Assembly: GCA_035517695.1 (NCBI GenBank)
Contig: DATIYI010000033.1
Coordinates: forward strand, 16,171-80,170
Origin: DATFVJ01 sp035517695
GTDB lineage: Bacteria > Actinomycetota > Actinomycetes > Streptosporangiales > Streptosporangiaceae
Direction: 5' to 3'
Length of the DNA: 64,000 bases
Shown: piece after piece, positions 17,284-25,408 of the stretch
How positions within the stretch are numbered: the first letter of the stretch is position 1
How the letters are laid out: each line of letters begins with the position of its first letter
Position numbers and translations under genes: made by a program
Notes under the pieces: model-generated
The model's database searches: none
Told to the model about the DNA's origin: nothing
The model's input: only the letters and a program-made list of their open reading frames with translations

Positions 17284-17748
17284 GTGTCAGGCAAGAACGG
17301 CGGTGTCAGGCAAGGACTGGTTCGGATGTCAGGTGAGGACGGGGTTGGTGTGTCCGGTGCGGACAAGGCCATCATGACGAGCCGCAGGGAGGCGGTGCGC
17401 AGGGTACTGGTCCGCAGTGAATCGTTCCGCAGCGCACAGGACGTCTACGCGGACATGCGGGCGGAAGGCGCGAAGATTGGCCTGACCACCGTGTACCGCG
17501 CGCTGCAGGCCCTCAGTGAAGCAGCCGAGATCGATGTGCTGCACACCGGCGACGGTGAGACCGTCTACCGTGCCTGCCGCACTGAAACCCACCACCACCA
17601 CCTGGTCTGCCGTGTGTGCGGGCGGACCGTCGAAGTCGCCGGACCAGCAGTCGAGCGATGGGCAGAAGCAGTCGCCCGCGTGTACGGCTTCACCGAGGTG
17701 ACCCACACTGTGGAGGTGTTCGGCACCTGCCCGGACTGCGCGCGGTAG
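17284..17748 (+). CDS. zur: Zinc-uptake regulator, Fur family
   Basis: A Fur-family metalloregulator of up to 154 residues. The winged helix covers TSRREAVRRVL to GLTTVYRALQAL. The metal-sensing region holds HHHHLVCRVCGRTVEV, and the C-terminal CPDC completes a structural Cys4 zinc site. The HHHH.VC..CG pattern and the position near glyS and uppS point to Zur, which represses zinc uptake genes when zinc is plentiful. The start is uncertain. GTG 17284 is used (AGGG upstream), but GTG/ATG codons at 17326-17374 are possible, because short direct repeats of GGTGTCAGGCAAG blur the start. A strong hairpin overlaps the stop codon. Confidence 0.88.
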   Translation: MSGKNGGVRQGLVRMSGEDGVGVSGADKAIMTSRREAVRRVLVRSESFRSAQDVYADMRAEGAKIGLTTVYRALQALSEAAEIDVLHTGDGETVYRACRTETHHHHLVCRVCGRTVEVAGPAVERWAEAVARVYGFTEVTHTVEVFGTCPDCAR

Positions 17749-17770
17749 CGCGCAGTCCGGGCAGGCGCCG
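17721..17770 (+). terminator. Near-perfect hairpin at the end of zur
   Basis: An 18-pair uninterrupted stem joins 17726-17743 to 17748-17765 through the loop GGTA. One mismatch then leads to four more pairs. The left arm is the last codons of zur, including CPDC, and the loop holds the stop codon. It has no U-run. Its symmetry could stop transcription from either side. Confidence 0.75.
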
Positions 17771-17780
17771 AACCCGGGCA

Positions 17781-17954
17781 GACACCGCCCTGATGGCGGA
17801 GGGTCGTCCCAACAGCGCCATCGCGCAGCGCCTGTTTGCCACGGAAAAGGCCATCAGCAAGCAGAGCACGAGCATCTTCACCAAGCTCGGCCTCGCCGCG
17901 TGCGCCGACGACAACAGGCGGGTTCCCGCCGCTGTCGCCTACCCGAACTCCTGA
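17781..17954 (+). pseudogene. C-terminal remnant of a LuxR-family regulator
   Basis: The frame reads ADTALMAEGRPNSAIAQRLF then ATEKAISKQSTSIFTKLGL and ADDNRRVPAAVAY, ending at TGA 17954. This matches the end of NarL/LuxR-type response regulators (VLALMAEGRSN.AIA..L..TEKAV.KH..SIF.KLGL). The receiver domain and first helix are missing, since the fragment begins inside the zur terminator. Substitutions at conserved His and Leu positions suggest decay. Confidence 0.7.
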
Positions 17955-18070
17955 CCAGCAAGACCCGCACGAGCCCGCACGCGGCGCGCCAGCCCAGGAA
18001 GACGCCCCCCAACCCCCGCACGCGGCGCGCCAGCCCAGGGGGCGACCCCCAGGGACGCCCGGCATGCGGC

Positions 18071-18925
18071 TCAGCCGGTCACCGTGTCGGGCAAGCGACT
18101 GGGAACCGCACCGCCGTACCTGCGATCGCGGCTCGCGTAGATCTCGCAAGCATGCCACAGGTGCCGACGATCGAAGTCGGGGAACAGCGTCTCGAGGAAC
18201 ACCAGCTCCGCGTAGGCCGACTGCCAGAGCAGGAAATTCGATATCCGCTGCTCACCCGACGACCTGACAAAAAGATCGACGTCAGGCAGGCCGGGCTCGT
18301 CAAGGTAGCGGGCAAACACCTTCTCGTCGATCTTCTCCGGCCGCAGGCGGCCGGCCGCCACGTCCTCAGCGATCGCCGCCGCCGCGTCGGCGATCTCCGC
18401 CCGGCCTCCGTAGTTCACGCAGAACTGCAGGGTCAGGACGTTGTTTCTGGCAGTCAGCCGTTCGGCATCCTCGAGCTCGGAAATGACGCTGCGCCACAAC
18501 CTGGGGCGCCGTCCGGCCCAGCGCACGCGGACCCCCATCTCGTGCAACTGGTCGCGGCGGCGCCTGATGACATCCCTGTTGAACCCCATGAGGAACCGGA
18601 CCTCCTCCGGCGACCTCCGCCAGTTCTCGGTGGAGAACGCGTAGGCGGAGAGGTTCGGGATACCAAGCTCGATCGCTCCCATGATGACGTCGAAGAGAGC
18701 GAATTCGCCGCGCTTGTGCCCCTCGGTCCTTGGCAGGCCCCGTTGTTTGGCCCACCGGCCATTGCCGTCCATGACGAGCGCGACGTGGCGTGGCACGAAT
18801 TCGGCAGGAATGACGGGCGGACGGGTGCCCGAGGGGTGCGGATCTGGGGGACGGAATTCCTGCCTTGACGGTGGCGGCGACTGGCGGCCAGGGCCTCGAC
18901 CCGGCTGCCTGGCGTGATCTTTCAC
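18071..18925 (-). CDS. uppS: (Di)trans,poly-cis-decaprenyl/undecaprenyl diphosphate synthase
   Basis: A cis-prenyltransferase of 284 residues that elongates an allylic diphosphate with IPP to the lipid carrier for peptidoglycan and arabinogalactan precursors. It has HVALVMDGNGRWAKQRGLPR with the catalytic Asp, AYAFSTENWRRSPEEV, and late FVRSSGEQRISNFLLWQSAY. The GTG start at 18925-18923 overlaps the recO stop in GTGA, so translation is probably coupled. The N-terminal 40 residues are Pro/Arg-rich and poorly conserved. The position beside recO marks it as the Rv2361c-type synthase. Confidence 0.94.
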   Translation of the reverse strand: MKDHARQPGRGPGRQSPPPSRQEFRPPDPHPSGTRPPVIPAEFVPRHVALVMDGNGRWAKQRGLPRTEGHKRGEFALFDVIMGAIELGIPNLSAYAFSTENWRRSPEEVRFLMGFNRDVIRRRRDQLHEMGVRVRWAGRRPRLWRSVISELEDAERLTARNNVLTLQFCVNYGGRAEIADAAAAIAEDVAAGRLRPEKIDEKVFARYLDEPGLPDVDLFVRSSGEQRISNFLLWQSAYAELVFLETLFPDFDRRHLWHACEIYASRDRRYGGAVPSRLPDTVTG

Positions 18926-19704
18926 GCACGCTCCACAAGTCGCAATGAACGAATCGAGTGTTCCAGGTGCCACTGCAGATAAGCAGCCACCAGGCCGCTG
19001 CACTCTACCCGGTGCCTGGACTCGCTTGCGTCGGCGTACACCCAGTCGCCGCGCAGCAGCGCAAGCATCAAACCGACCGTCTGACTGGCAGGCGACGCCG
19101 CACCTGGCGGACGGCACGAGCCGCACACCAGGCCGCCCGCGGCGATGGCGAATGCCCGCGATCCGGCCCGAGCGCCCGTCGCTCTGTCTGCGGCACCGCC
19201 CGCGGCGCCGGTTACGCCGGGCGCGCCGCAGCGGGCGCATTCTTCGAGCGCAGGCGCGTAACCTGCGACCGCGAGCGACCGTAGCAGGTAGGCGTCCAGC
19301 ACCATCCGCGGGTCGTGCACGACCTCGCCGAGCGTGCGCAGGCCCCCGACAAGTAGGAGGAACTGCCGCAGCGACGGCTCCTTCTCCATCGGTGTGAGCC
19401 GCTCCGCAGTCTCAAGCATCGCGGTGCCAGCGGTGTAACGCGGATAGTCGGCCGCGAACGGTTCACCGTACGGGCGCACGGTCACCGCCTGGGTGATCAC
19501 GTCGAGCGAGCGTCCCGCATAGATCTGCAGATCCACGTGGGTAAATGGCTCCAGCCTGGCGCCAAACCGTGACGTAGTGCGTCGCACCCCCTTCGCAACC
19601 GCACGAACCCGGCCGTTACGCCTGGTGAGCAGGGTGATGATGCGGTCAGCCTCACCCAGCTTGTGCGTGCGAAGGACGATGCCCTCGTCGCGGTAACTGC
19701 TCAC
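18922..19704 (-). CDS. recO: DNA repair protein RecO
   Basis: A 260-residue recombination mediator that helps load RecA at gaps with RecR. The N-terminal OB fold starts SSYRDEGIVLRTHKLGEADR. A helical domain follows, and the zinc site is formed by CARCG and CGSC. The GTG start at 19704-19702 gives the family N-terminus. The upstream extension of 40 Gly/Arg/Pro residues is rejected. It precedes uppS with a four-base overlap. A poorly conserved Ala/Gly insertion sits between the two Cys pairs. Confidence 0.93.
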   Translation of the reverse strand: MSSYRDEGIVLRTHKLGEADRIITLLTRRNGRVRAVAKGVRRTTSRFGARLEPFTHVDLQIYAGRSLDVITQAVTVRPYGEPFAADYPRYTAGTAMLETAERLTPMEKEPSLRQFLLLVGGLRTLGEVVHDPRMVLDAYLLRSLAVAGYAPALEECARCGAPGVTGAAGGAADRATGARAGSRAFAIAAGGLVCGSCRPPGAASPASQTVGLMLALLRGDWVYADASESRHRVECSGLVAAYLQWHLEHSIRSLRLVERA

Positions 19705-19855
19705 TACGCCATTGTGCCGCGTGCGTTGGGCAGCAGAGCCGGGTGGCCCCGCCAGGCCGCCGCGGCGCGCTAGCCTTGGGACAGCCGGTAATCCGGCCGG
19801 CCCGGGATCTCCCCGCAGACCCACGGACGGCTCGCGCCGCGGCAGCCGTTAGGTA

Positions 19856-21718
19856 TCAGGACACCGCGGCCCGCGGGCCGTACGCGCGGCGGGCCCGGTT
19901 GACCGCGGACAGCACCGCCTTCAGCGACGCCGTTACCGTGTTGGCATCGATGGCGGCGCCCCACAGCACCACCGGATCCGCGGCGGAATCGGCAGCGCCA
20001 TCGGCCTTGCCCGCCACCGTGACCTCGCATTCGAGGAAGGCTGCGGCCTTAGCATCGCTGCCTGCGGAAAGCGCGTGCTCGCTGTAGTCGAGTACGCGTA
20101 CGCCGATGCCCGCGCCGGCCAGTGCGTCGCAAAATGCCGAGATCGGCCCATTGCCCGTGCCTTCGAGTTGACGGGCCTCGCCCGCCAGCCGCACCTCGGC
20201 CGCGAGGGCATCCTTGTCGTCCACCGCAGACGATGTATGGCAGGCGAGCAGCGCGACGCCGCGGTCCGCGAGGTATTCGGCGGCGAAGATGTCCCACATC
20301 TGCGCGGGCGTAACCTCGCCACCCTCTGCGTCGGTGTGCGCCTGGATCACCCGCGAGAACTCGATCTGCAGCCGCCTCGGCAGCTCGAGCTGATGCTCGG
20401 CCTTCATCACGAACGCGACGCCGCCCTTACCGGACTGGCTGTTCACCCGGATCACGGCCTCGTACGTGCGGCCCACGTCCTTGGGGTCGATCGGCAGGTA
20501 AGGGACTGCCCAGGCGAACTCGCCCATCGGCACGCCGACGGCTGCTGCCTCCCGGTGCAGCGCGTCGAATCCCTTATTGATCGCATCCTGATGGGAGCCG
20601 GAGAACGCGGTGTAGACGAGTTCGCCCGCGTACGGGTGCCTTGGGTGCACCGGCAGCTGGTTGCAGTACTCGACGGTGCGCCTGATCTCGTCGATGTCGG
20701 AGAAGTCGATCATCGGGTCGATGCCCTGACTGAACAGGTTCATGCCCAGCGTGACCAGGCAAACGTTCCCGGTCCGCTCACCGTTGCCGAACAGGCAGCC
20801 CTCCACCCGGTCCGCCCCCGCCAGGACGGCGAGCTCGGCGTCGGCCACCGCTGTGCCGCGGTCGTTGTGGGTGTGCACGGAAAGGCACACGTGCTCGCGC
20901 CGGGACAGGTTACGGCTCATCCACTCGATCTGGTCGGCGTACGCGTTCGGGGTGGACCGCTCCACCGTGCACGGCAGGTTGAGGATGATCTCCCTGGCCT
21001 CGGCGGGCTGCCAGACGTCCATGACCGCTTCGCATACCTCGGCCGCGAAATCGAGTTCGGTGTCCACGAAGATCTCGGGCGAGTACTCGAAGCCGAAGTC
21101 GCAGCCGCCCAAATATGCCTCGGCGTGCTTGAGCACAGAGCGGGCACCGTCTGCCGCCAGCGACTTGCACTGCTCGCGGTCGACTCCGAAAACGACCCGG
21201 CGGAACAGCGGCGCCGTCGCGTTGTACAAATGCACGGTCGCCCGCCGCGCACCGATCAGAGACTGGACGCTTCGCTCGATCAGCTCGTCTCTGGCCTGCG
21301 TCAATACCGAGATCTGAACATCATCAGGAATGCGCTCGCCCTCGATAAGCTCGCGGACGAAGTCGAAATCGGCCTGGCTGGCCGAGGGGAAGCCGACCTC
21401 GATTTCCTGGTAGCCCATCCGGACAAGCAGGTCGAACATCTTGTGCTTGCGCGCCGGGCTCATCGGGTCGATCAGTGCCTGGTTGCCGTCGCGCAGATCC
21501 GTGGACAGCCAGCGCGGCGGCTTTGTGATCGTCTTCCCTGGCCAGGTCCTGTCCGGGAGGTCGACCGCTTTGAACGGCGCATAGCGATGGCAGGGCATGC
21601 CGCTGGAACGGCTTCGGTGGTGTCGTTGGGTTGCCGCGTCCGGGGCGACGCCGGTCTGCTGGGGGACGGTCTGCCGCGGGGCAGGATTGTGGTGGGCGTG
21701 CGATTGCTGCGTACTCAT
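19856..21718 (-). CDS. leuA: 2-isopropylmalate synthase
   Basis: The first committed enzyme of leucine synthesis (2-ketoisovalerate plus acetyl-CoA), with 620 residues. It is of the long actinobacterial type. STDLRDGNQALIDPM opens the TIM barrel, and the metal-binding SVHTHNDRGTAVADAE lies in the middle. The LeuA dimer/allosteric domain covers about the last 130 residues. An N-terminal extension of about 40 His/Gln-rich residues precedes the conserved MPCHRYAPF. A GAGGGAAAG sits somewhat far from the ATG. Expression is probably controlled by the leader peptide and hairpin just upstream. Confidence 0.95.
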   Translation of the reverse strand: MSTQQSHAHHNPAPRQTVPQQTGVAPDAATQRHHRSRSSGMPCHRYAPFKAVDLPDRTWPGKTITKPPRWLSTDLRDGNQALIDPMSPARKHKMFDLLVRMGYQEIEVGFPSASQADFDFVRELIEGERIPDDVQISVLTQARDELIERSVQSLIGARRATVHLYNATAPLFRRVVFGVDREQCKSLAADGARSVLKHAEAYLGGCDFGFEYSPEIFVDTELDFAAEVCEAVMDVWQPAEAREIILNLPCTVERSTPNAYADQIEWMSRNLSRREHVCLSVHTHNDRGTAVADAELAVLAGADRVEGCLFGNGERTGNVCLVTLGMNLFSQGIDPMIDFSDIDEIRRTVEYCNQLPVHPRHPYAGELVYTAFSGSHQDAINKGFDALHREAAAVGVPMGEFAWAVPYLPIDPKDVGRTYEAVIRVNSQSGKGGVAFVMKAEHQLELPRRLQIEFSRVIQAHTDAEGGEVTPAQMWDIFAAEYLADRGVALLACHTSSAVDDKDALAAEVRLAGEARQLEGTGNGPISAFCDALAGAGIGVRVLDYSEHALSAGSDAKAAAFLECEVTVAGKADGAADSAADPVVLWGAAIDANTVTASLKAVLSAVNRARRAYGPRAAVS

Positions 21719-21772
21719 CGTGAGCTGCTTTCCCTCGTAATCAGCGGATGGCCAGCGATCATGCCGAAAACT

Positions 21773-21812
21773 CCGCGGCGAGGGAACCGGCCGTTATCGG
21801 CCCCCGCCGCGG
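21773..21812 (-). terminator. Leucine attenuator hairpin upstream of leuA
   Basis: On the gene strand CCGCGGCG and CGCCGCGG form an eight-pair stem enclosing a second hairpin, GGCCG-ATAA-CGGCC. AGTTTTC follows at once, a U-run unusual for this GC-rich DNA. The left arm lies inside the last codons of the leader peptide. A ribosome stalled at the leader's Leu codons would alter its folding, as in classical attenuators. Confidence 0.7.
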
Positions 21813-21841
21813 CTGCTAAGAAGGAGCAGCTCGCGCAGCAC
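21794..21841 (-). CDS. leuL: leuA leader peptide
   Basis: A 15-codon frame from GTG 21841-21839 to TAA 21796-21794 encodes MLRELLLLSSRGGGR. The run of four Leu codons (CTG CTC CTT CTT) sits just ahead of the terminator-like hairpin. The Ser-Ser-Arg-Gly-Gly-Gly-Arg tail resembles leuA leaders I know from streptomycetes. No ribosome site is evident. The leader may be read from a leaderless transcript, with TACCGT a few bases upstream as a possible -10. When leucyl-tRNA is scarce, stalling here should allow leuA transcription to continue. Confidence 0.75.
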   Translation of the reverse strand: MLRELLLLSSRGGGR

Positions 21842-21977
21842 AGTTATGACGGTATCAGACTGAACGGCTCCGCTCGCTGTCGCCGGCGATTCGGCGTCAC
21901 CGGCCAGCCGCGCGTACGGGCCAGCCACGCGGACGTCGCGGTGTGACGGCGCCGCTCACGGCCGACGGTCGAGCAGG

Positions 21978-22595
21978 TCAGTCGTGTGGCGCTGCCTGCT
22001 CGGTCATGGTGACCACGCCCAGCGTCTGAGCTGGGGTCATGCCAAGGTCCTGGCCGATCGCCTGCGCGGCCCGCCTCTCGGCCGCTGAAAGCGGGCCGTC
22101 CGCGACGGCGATCCGCACGACCTGCGCGAAGAACCACTCCTTGGCCTCGGGTGTAAGCTGCGCGCCAACCTGGGCGAGGGCGCCTGCGTCAAGCCGCACC
22201 GGCCGGGCGAGGTCCGCGTCCAGGTTCCCCGGGCTGTAGCCGCTGCCGCCCGCACCGCGAACTGCCTCGATCGCCTGCTGCCGCGCCATGTGGCTGACGG
22301 GGCCGCCCGCCTGGAGCATTGTCACGACGGCCGTGCGCATGCCCGCTGGCAGCGCGGCCGACATTTGCGCCGCCGTCGGCAACCTGAGCACGTCGGTGTG
22401 GAAGCGCGTATGGCAGGCCATGCACTGGACGTGCTCACCGGCCTTGTTCAGCGGGATGATGGGCAGGAAGAACACGGTGAAGAAACGCCGGCCAGCCCGC
22501 AGCCGGTACTGGCGGTCCCCGCCGCAGCGTGGGCAATGGAACACGCCCTGGCCGACGGTGCGGAAGAAGACCTTGAGGCCGAAAATGATCAGCAA
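21978..22595 (-). CDS. Zinc-ribbon / TerB-like protein of unknown function
   Basis: A 205-residue protein. The N-terminal zinc ribbon has FHCPRCGGDRQY and VQCMACHTRFH around a hydrophobic, basic loop (RRFFTVFFLPIIPLNKAGEH). This is the zinc_ribbon_15 type pattern common in actinobacteria. The C-terminal part, around EWFFAQVVRIAVADGPLS and AQAIGQDLGMTPAQ, resembles a TerB-like helical domain. The start is TTG 22595-22593 with GGGGAGAG upstream. It lies between leuA (same strand) and era (divergent). The process it serves is unknown. Confidence 0.75.
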   Translation of the reverse strand: MLIIFGLKVFFRTVGQGVFHCPRCGGDRQYRLRAGRRFFTVFFLPIIPLNKAGEHVQCMACHTRFHTDVLRLPTAAQMSAALPAGMRTAVVTMLQAGGPVSHMARQQAIEAVRGAGGSGYSPGNLDADLARPVRLDAGALAQVGAQLTPEAKEWFFAQVVRIAVADGPLSAAERRAAQAIGQDLGMTPAQTLGVVTMTEQAAPHD

Positions 22596-22871
22596 CGGGC
22601 TCTCCCCTTTCCCCGAGACACGGTGAACCGCGCCATCACATCCTGCCGGATGATTTCAGAGATTCATAGCATTCCCCACATGACGTATGTGCCGTAGAAG
22701 CCAGTTATGGGACTATCGAGCCCGGCGACGCTCCTTGGCCCAGCGACCCTGACGGCGCACGATAGCGGCAACGCCTCATATCCATGCTGGTGAGCGTGAT
22801 GGGGCCATAGTGTGCGATGGGGAGCTAGCGCGCGATTATGGTTGCGCGCCAGGTGGAGGAGAATCGGCATC

Positions 22872-23795
22872 GTGAACTCGCCACCCCTGTCCGGAGGGCC
22901 TGCGTTCCGTTCCGGTTTCGCCTGCTTCGCGGGCCGGCCGAATGTGGGCAAGTCAACCCTGATGAACGCGCTCGTGGGCACCAAGGTGGCGATCACGAGC
23001 AGCCGCCCGCAGACGACCAGGCGAGCGGTGCGGGGGATCGTGCACCGACCGGATGCGCAGCTCATCCTCGTGGACACCCCGGGACTTCACAAGCCGCGGA
23101 CGTTGCTCGGCGAACGGCTGGACAGCCTGGTCCGCTCCACCCTGACCGAGGTCGACGTGGTCGGCTTCTGCGTGCCCGCCGCGGAGCCCGTGGGCCGTGG
23201 GGACAGGTTCCTCGCTCGTGAGCTCGGCGCCTTGAGCAAGACGCCCGTCGTCGCCATCGTCACCAAGACCGACCAGGCCTCGAGGGACCAGGTTGCCAGC
23301 CAGCTCACGGCCGTCGACCGCCTCGGTAGCTGGGCGGACATCGTCCCCGTGTCCGCCGTCACCGGTGACCAGCTTGATGTCCTCGCCGATGTGCTCGTTT
23401 CGCATCTGCCTGAAGGCGTTCCGCTTTACCCGGCCGGGGAGCTGACGGACGAGCCGGAGCAGCAGCTGGTCGCCGAGCTGATCCGCGAGGCCGCACTTGA
23501 GGGAGTCAGGGACGAGCTACCGCATTCGATTGCCGTGCTGGTGGAGGAAATGTCGCCGCGGCGCGGCGACAGCGGGCTCATCGACATCCATGCGTTCATG
23601 TACGTGGAGCGGCCGAGCCAGAAGGCCATCGTCATCGGTACCAAGGGCGCCAGGCTCAAGGACGTCGGCAGCCATGCACGCCGGCAAATCGAGGCGCTCC
23701 TTGGCAGCAGGGTTTACCTGGACCTCAGGGTCAAGATCGCAAAGGACTGGCAGCGGGACCCGAAGCAGCTCCGACGATTGGGCTTCCATGACTGA
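22872..23795 (+). CDS. era: GTPase Era
   Basis: A ribosome-maturation GTPase of 307 residues that binds the 3' end of 16S rRNA during 30S assembly. The G1 loop is GRPNVGKST near residue 22, the switch II DTPG follows, and the G4 element is TKTD. The KH domain near the C-terminus has KAIVIGTKGARLKDVGSHAR. GTG 22872 follows GGAGGAG at a slightly long distance. The gene ends inside the first unit of a 17-bp tandem repeat. DUF3052 follows in the same direction. Confidence 0.93.
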   Translation: MNSPPLSGGPAFRSGFACFAGRPNVGKSTLMNALVGTKVAITSSRPQTTRRAVRGIVHRPDAQLILVDTPGLHKPRTLLGERLDSLVRSTLTEVDVVGFCVPAAEPVGRGDRFLARELGALSKTPVVAIVTKTDQASRDQVASQLTAVDRLGSWADIVPVSAVTGDQLDVLADVLVSHLPEGVPLYPAGELTDEPEQQLVAELIREAALEGVRDELPHSIAVLVEEMSPRRGDSGLIDIHAFMYVERPSQKAIVIGTKGARLKDVGSHARRQIEALLGSRVYLDLRVKIAKDWQRDPKQLRRLGFHD

Positions 23796-23970
23796 GACAC
23801 TGCCATGGCTGCGGCACTGCCATGGCTGCGGCACTGCCATAGCTGCGGCACTGCCATGACTGAGACACTGCGATGGCTGTGGCACTGCCATGACTGAGAC
23901 ACTGCGATGGCTGCGACACTGCGATGGCTGCGACACTGCCATGACTGCGACACTGCCATGACTGAGACAA
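23788..23970 (+). repeat. 17-bp minisatellite bridging era stop and DUF3052 start
   Basis: Ten units of ATGACTGAGACACTGCC or near copies (ATGGCTGCGGCACTGCC) run at an exact 17-base spacing from 23788. An eleventh partial unit begins at 23958. The era stop codon lies in unit one, and the probable DUF3052 start is the ATG of unit eleven. Since 17 is not a multiple of three, each frame recurs every third unit. Confidence 0.92.
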
Positions 23971-24407
23971 CTCATAGCCGAGCCGCGGGGTACTCGGGCA
24001 CGCCGCTCGCCAAAAAGCTCGGGGTGAGATCCGGGCACCGGGTACAGCTCAAGCACGCGCCAGCGGGCTGGGTCATTCCAGGGCTCCCGCCGGATGTGGG
24101 CGTCGCCCGACGCGCAGCGCCATCGGCCGATCCGGCTGACATCACGGTCGTCTTCTGCCGCTCGCGGCGGCAGCTCGAACGTGAGCTGGCCGAGCTAGCA
24201 GTGAGCCTCACCGCGAATGGTTCGCTGTGGATCGCGTGGCCCCGACGCGCGGTCGGCCACTCATCCGACATCACAGAAAATGGCCTTCGCGAGCTGCTGC
24301 TGCCGGTCGGTGTGGTCGATGTCAAGGTAGCAGCGCTCGATCACGACTGGTCAGGCCTGAAATTCGTCTGGCGCAAGTCCATGCGCAAGCAACCTGGCCC
24401 AGCCTAA
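23958..24407 (+). CDS. DUF3052 family protein
   Basis: A 149-residue protein opening AAGYSGTPLAKKLGVRSGHR after a short variable head. It has the family's DITVVFCRSRRQLERELAEL, SLWIAWPRRAVG and VVDVKVAALDHDWSGLKFVWR blocks. The family is widespread in actinobacteria and its biochemical role is unknown to me. The ATG at 23958 is the first codon of the last repeat unit. In-frame ATGs at 23907 and earlier repeat units could add repeat-encoded residues. No ribosome site is seen, so translation may depend on era or on a promoter in the array. Confidence 0.8.
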   Translation: MTETTHSRAAGYSGTPLAKKLGVRSGHRVQLKHAPAGWVIPGLPPDVGVARRAAPSADPADITVVFCRSRRQLERELAELAVSLTANGSLWIAWPRRAVGHSSDITENGLRELLLPVGVVDVKVAALDHDWSGLKFVWRKSMRKQPGPA

Positions 24408-24619
24408 CTCCCGTCGGCCCGGTTACGCGCTCAGCAGGCGGAACGGCACCTGCTTGCGGTCAGCAGGCCCAGTGATGCGCGACTGCGCGGCAGCGCGGCA
24501 AACGGCCGCCGACCGCAATCCAAGATCGATCGCCGCTCGGCGCCAAAACTGGCACCCGTTGGGACATCGGTCAAAGGTTGCCGGCTGCTCGGTGGCCGGC
24601 TGCTCGGTGGCCGGCTGCC

Positions 24620-24955
24620 TCAGGCGGTGTGCGTCGAGCGGATCGTGCCGTCGGGCGCGGCGTTGATCACCACTGCGGCCGGCCCGAGATCACGGACCGC
24701 GGCGATGTCACCCGGGTCGGGCGCATCCGCGTCGCTGACCCAAGCCGCGGCGGCCAGGTTCGTCGCTCCGCTCGATGCCGCCATGGCGACCGCGAGGCGC
24801 AGCGCGGAAAGCCGGAGCGAGGGCAGCGATACGGCGGCCGCTGCGTACGTCCGCCCAGTCTCGTCGCGCACCGCCGCGCCCTCTGACGCGGAAACTCGCG
24901 CCCGCGTTGACCGCGCCAGCGTAATGATCTTCACGTCCTCGGGATCGGGATCCAT
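24620..24955 (-). CDS. Cytidine-deaminase-like protein lacking catalytic motifs
   Basis: A 111-residue protein opening MDPDPEDVKIITLARS. It continues with EGAAVRDETGRTYAAAAVSL, then LSALRLAVAMAASSGA. The fold-defining segments follow the CDD/deaminase-like proteins found beside era and CNNM genes in actinobacteria. The zinc-binding (H/C)AE and PC..C motifs of true cytidine deaminases are absent, so catalysis is unlikely. The ATG at 24955-24953 has AAGGTG upstream. The longer frame to 25018 enters repeat DNA. Confidence 0.68.
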   Translation of the reverse strand: MDPDPEDVKIITLARSTRARVSASEGAAVRDETGRTYAAAAVSLPSLRLSALRLAVAMAASSGATNLAAAAWVSDADAPDPGDIAAVRDLGPAAVVINAAPDGTIRSTHTA

Positions 24956-25408
24956 CTCGTCACCTTCACTCGGTTGTTGGCTGGCCATCTGGGCCCGCCC
25001 GCTCAGTTGGCCGGCCACAAGGACCCGCCCGGCCGCTCATTCGGCCGGCCACAGGGCCGACCGCTCGTTCGGCCGGCCACCAGGACCCCAGCTCGCTCGT
25101 TCGGCCCACCACCAGAAACCCGCCGCTCGTTCGGCCGACCACCAGGACCCCGTTTGGCTGGCCACCAGCGCTGGTTGCCGGAAAGCGGCGCGCGGCAGCC
25201 GTTCGGGAGATGTTCGGAACATGTGCTGGAGCCGTTCGGTAGATGCAACGACGGTCACCCGCAGCAGTTAAGGCAACGGCCACGTCGATGCCCGCGATCA
25301 TGCACTCACCCTGCCACTCCCGCCCCCTAGTTCGCCCGGACATCGGCAGCCCTCGCAGGCGACGGCAGCATCTCACGGCACGATGGTTGCGCCGGTGAGG
25401 ATGCCACG
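24956..25408. repeat. Intergenic region with imperfect 28-33 bp repeats
   Basis: The gap between the CNNM protein and the deaminase-like gene carries about five imperfect copies of a GCTCGTTCGGCCGGCCACCAG core at 24990-25165, spaced 28-33 bases. The frames through it are Gly/Arg-rich and look like shadows. Nothing recognisable lies at 25180-25408. Confidence 0.6.

Noticed and set aside
20075..21946. 623-codon open frame on the plus strand opposite leuA
   Set aside because: It mirrors leuA codon for codon in antisense, and the composition is a shadow of conserved leuA residues. No ribosome site or family signature.
23788..23970. CRISPR or riboregulator array downstream of era
   Set aside because: Units are contiguous 17-mers without spacers, so this is a plain minisatellite.
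24990..25165. CRISPR-like array
   Set aside because: Repeat cores are imperfect and spacing varies between 28 and 33 bases with no distinct spacers. No cas gene is nearby.
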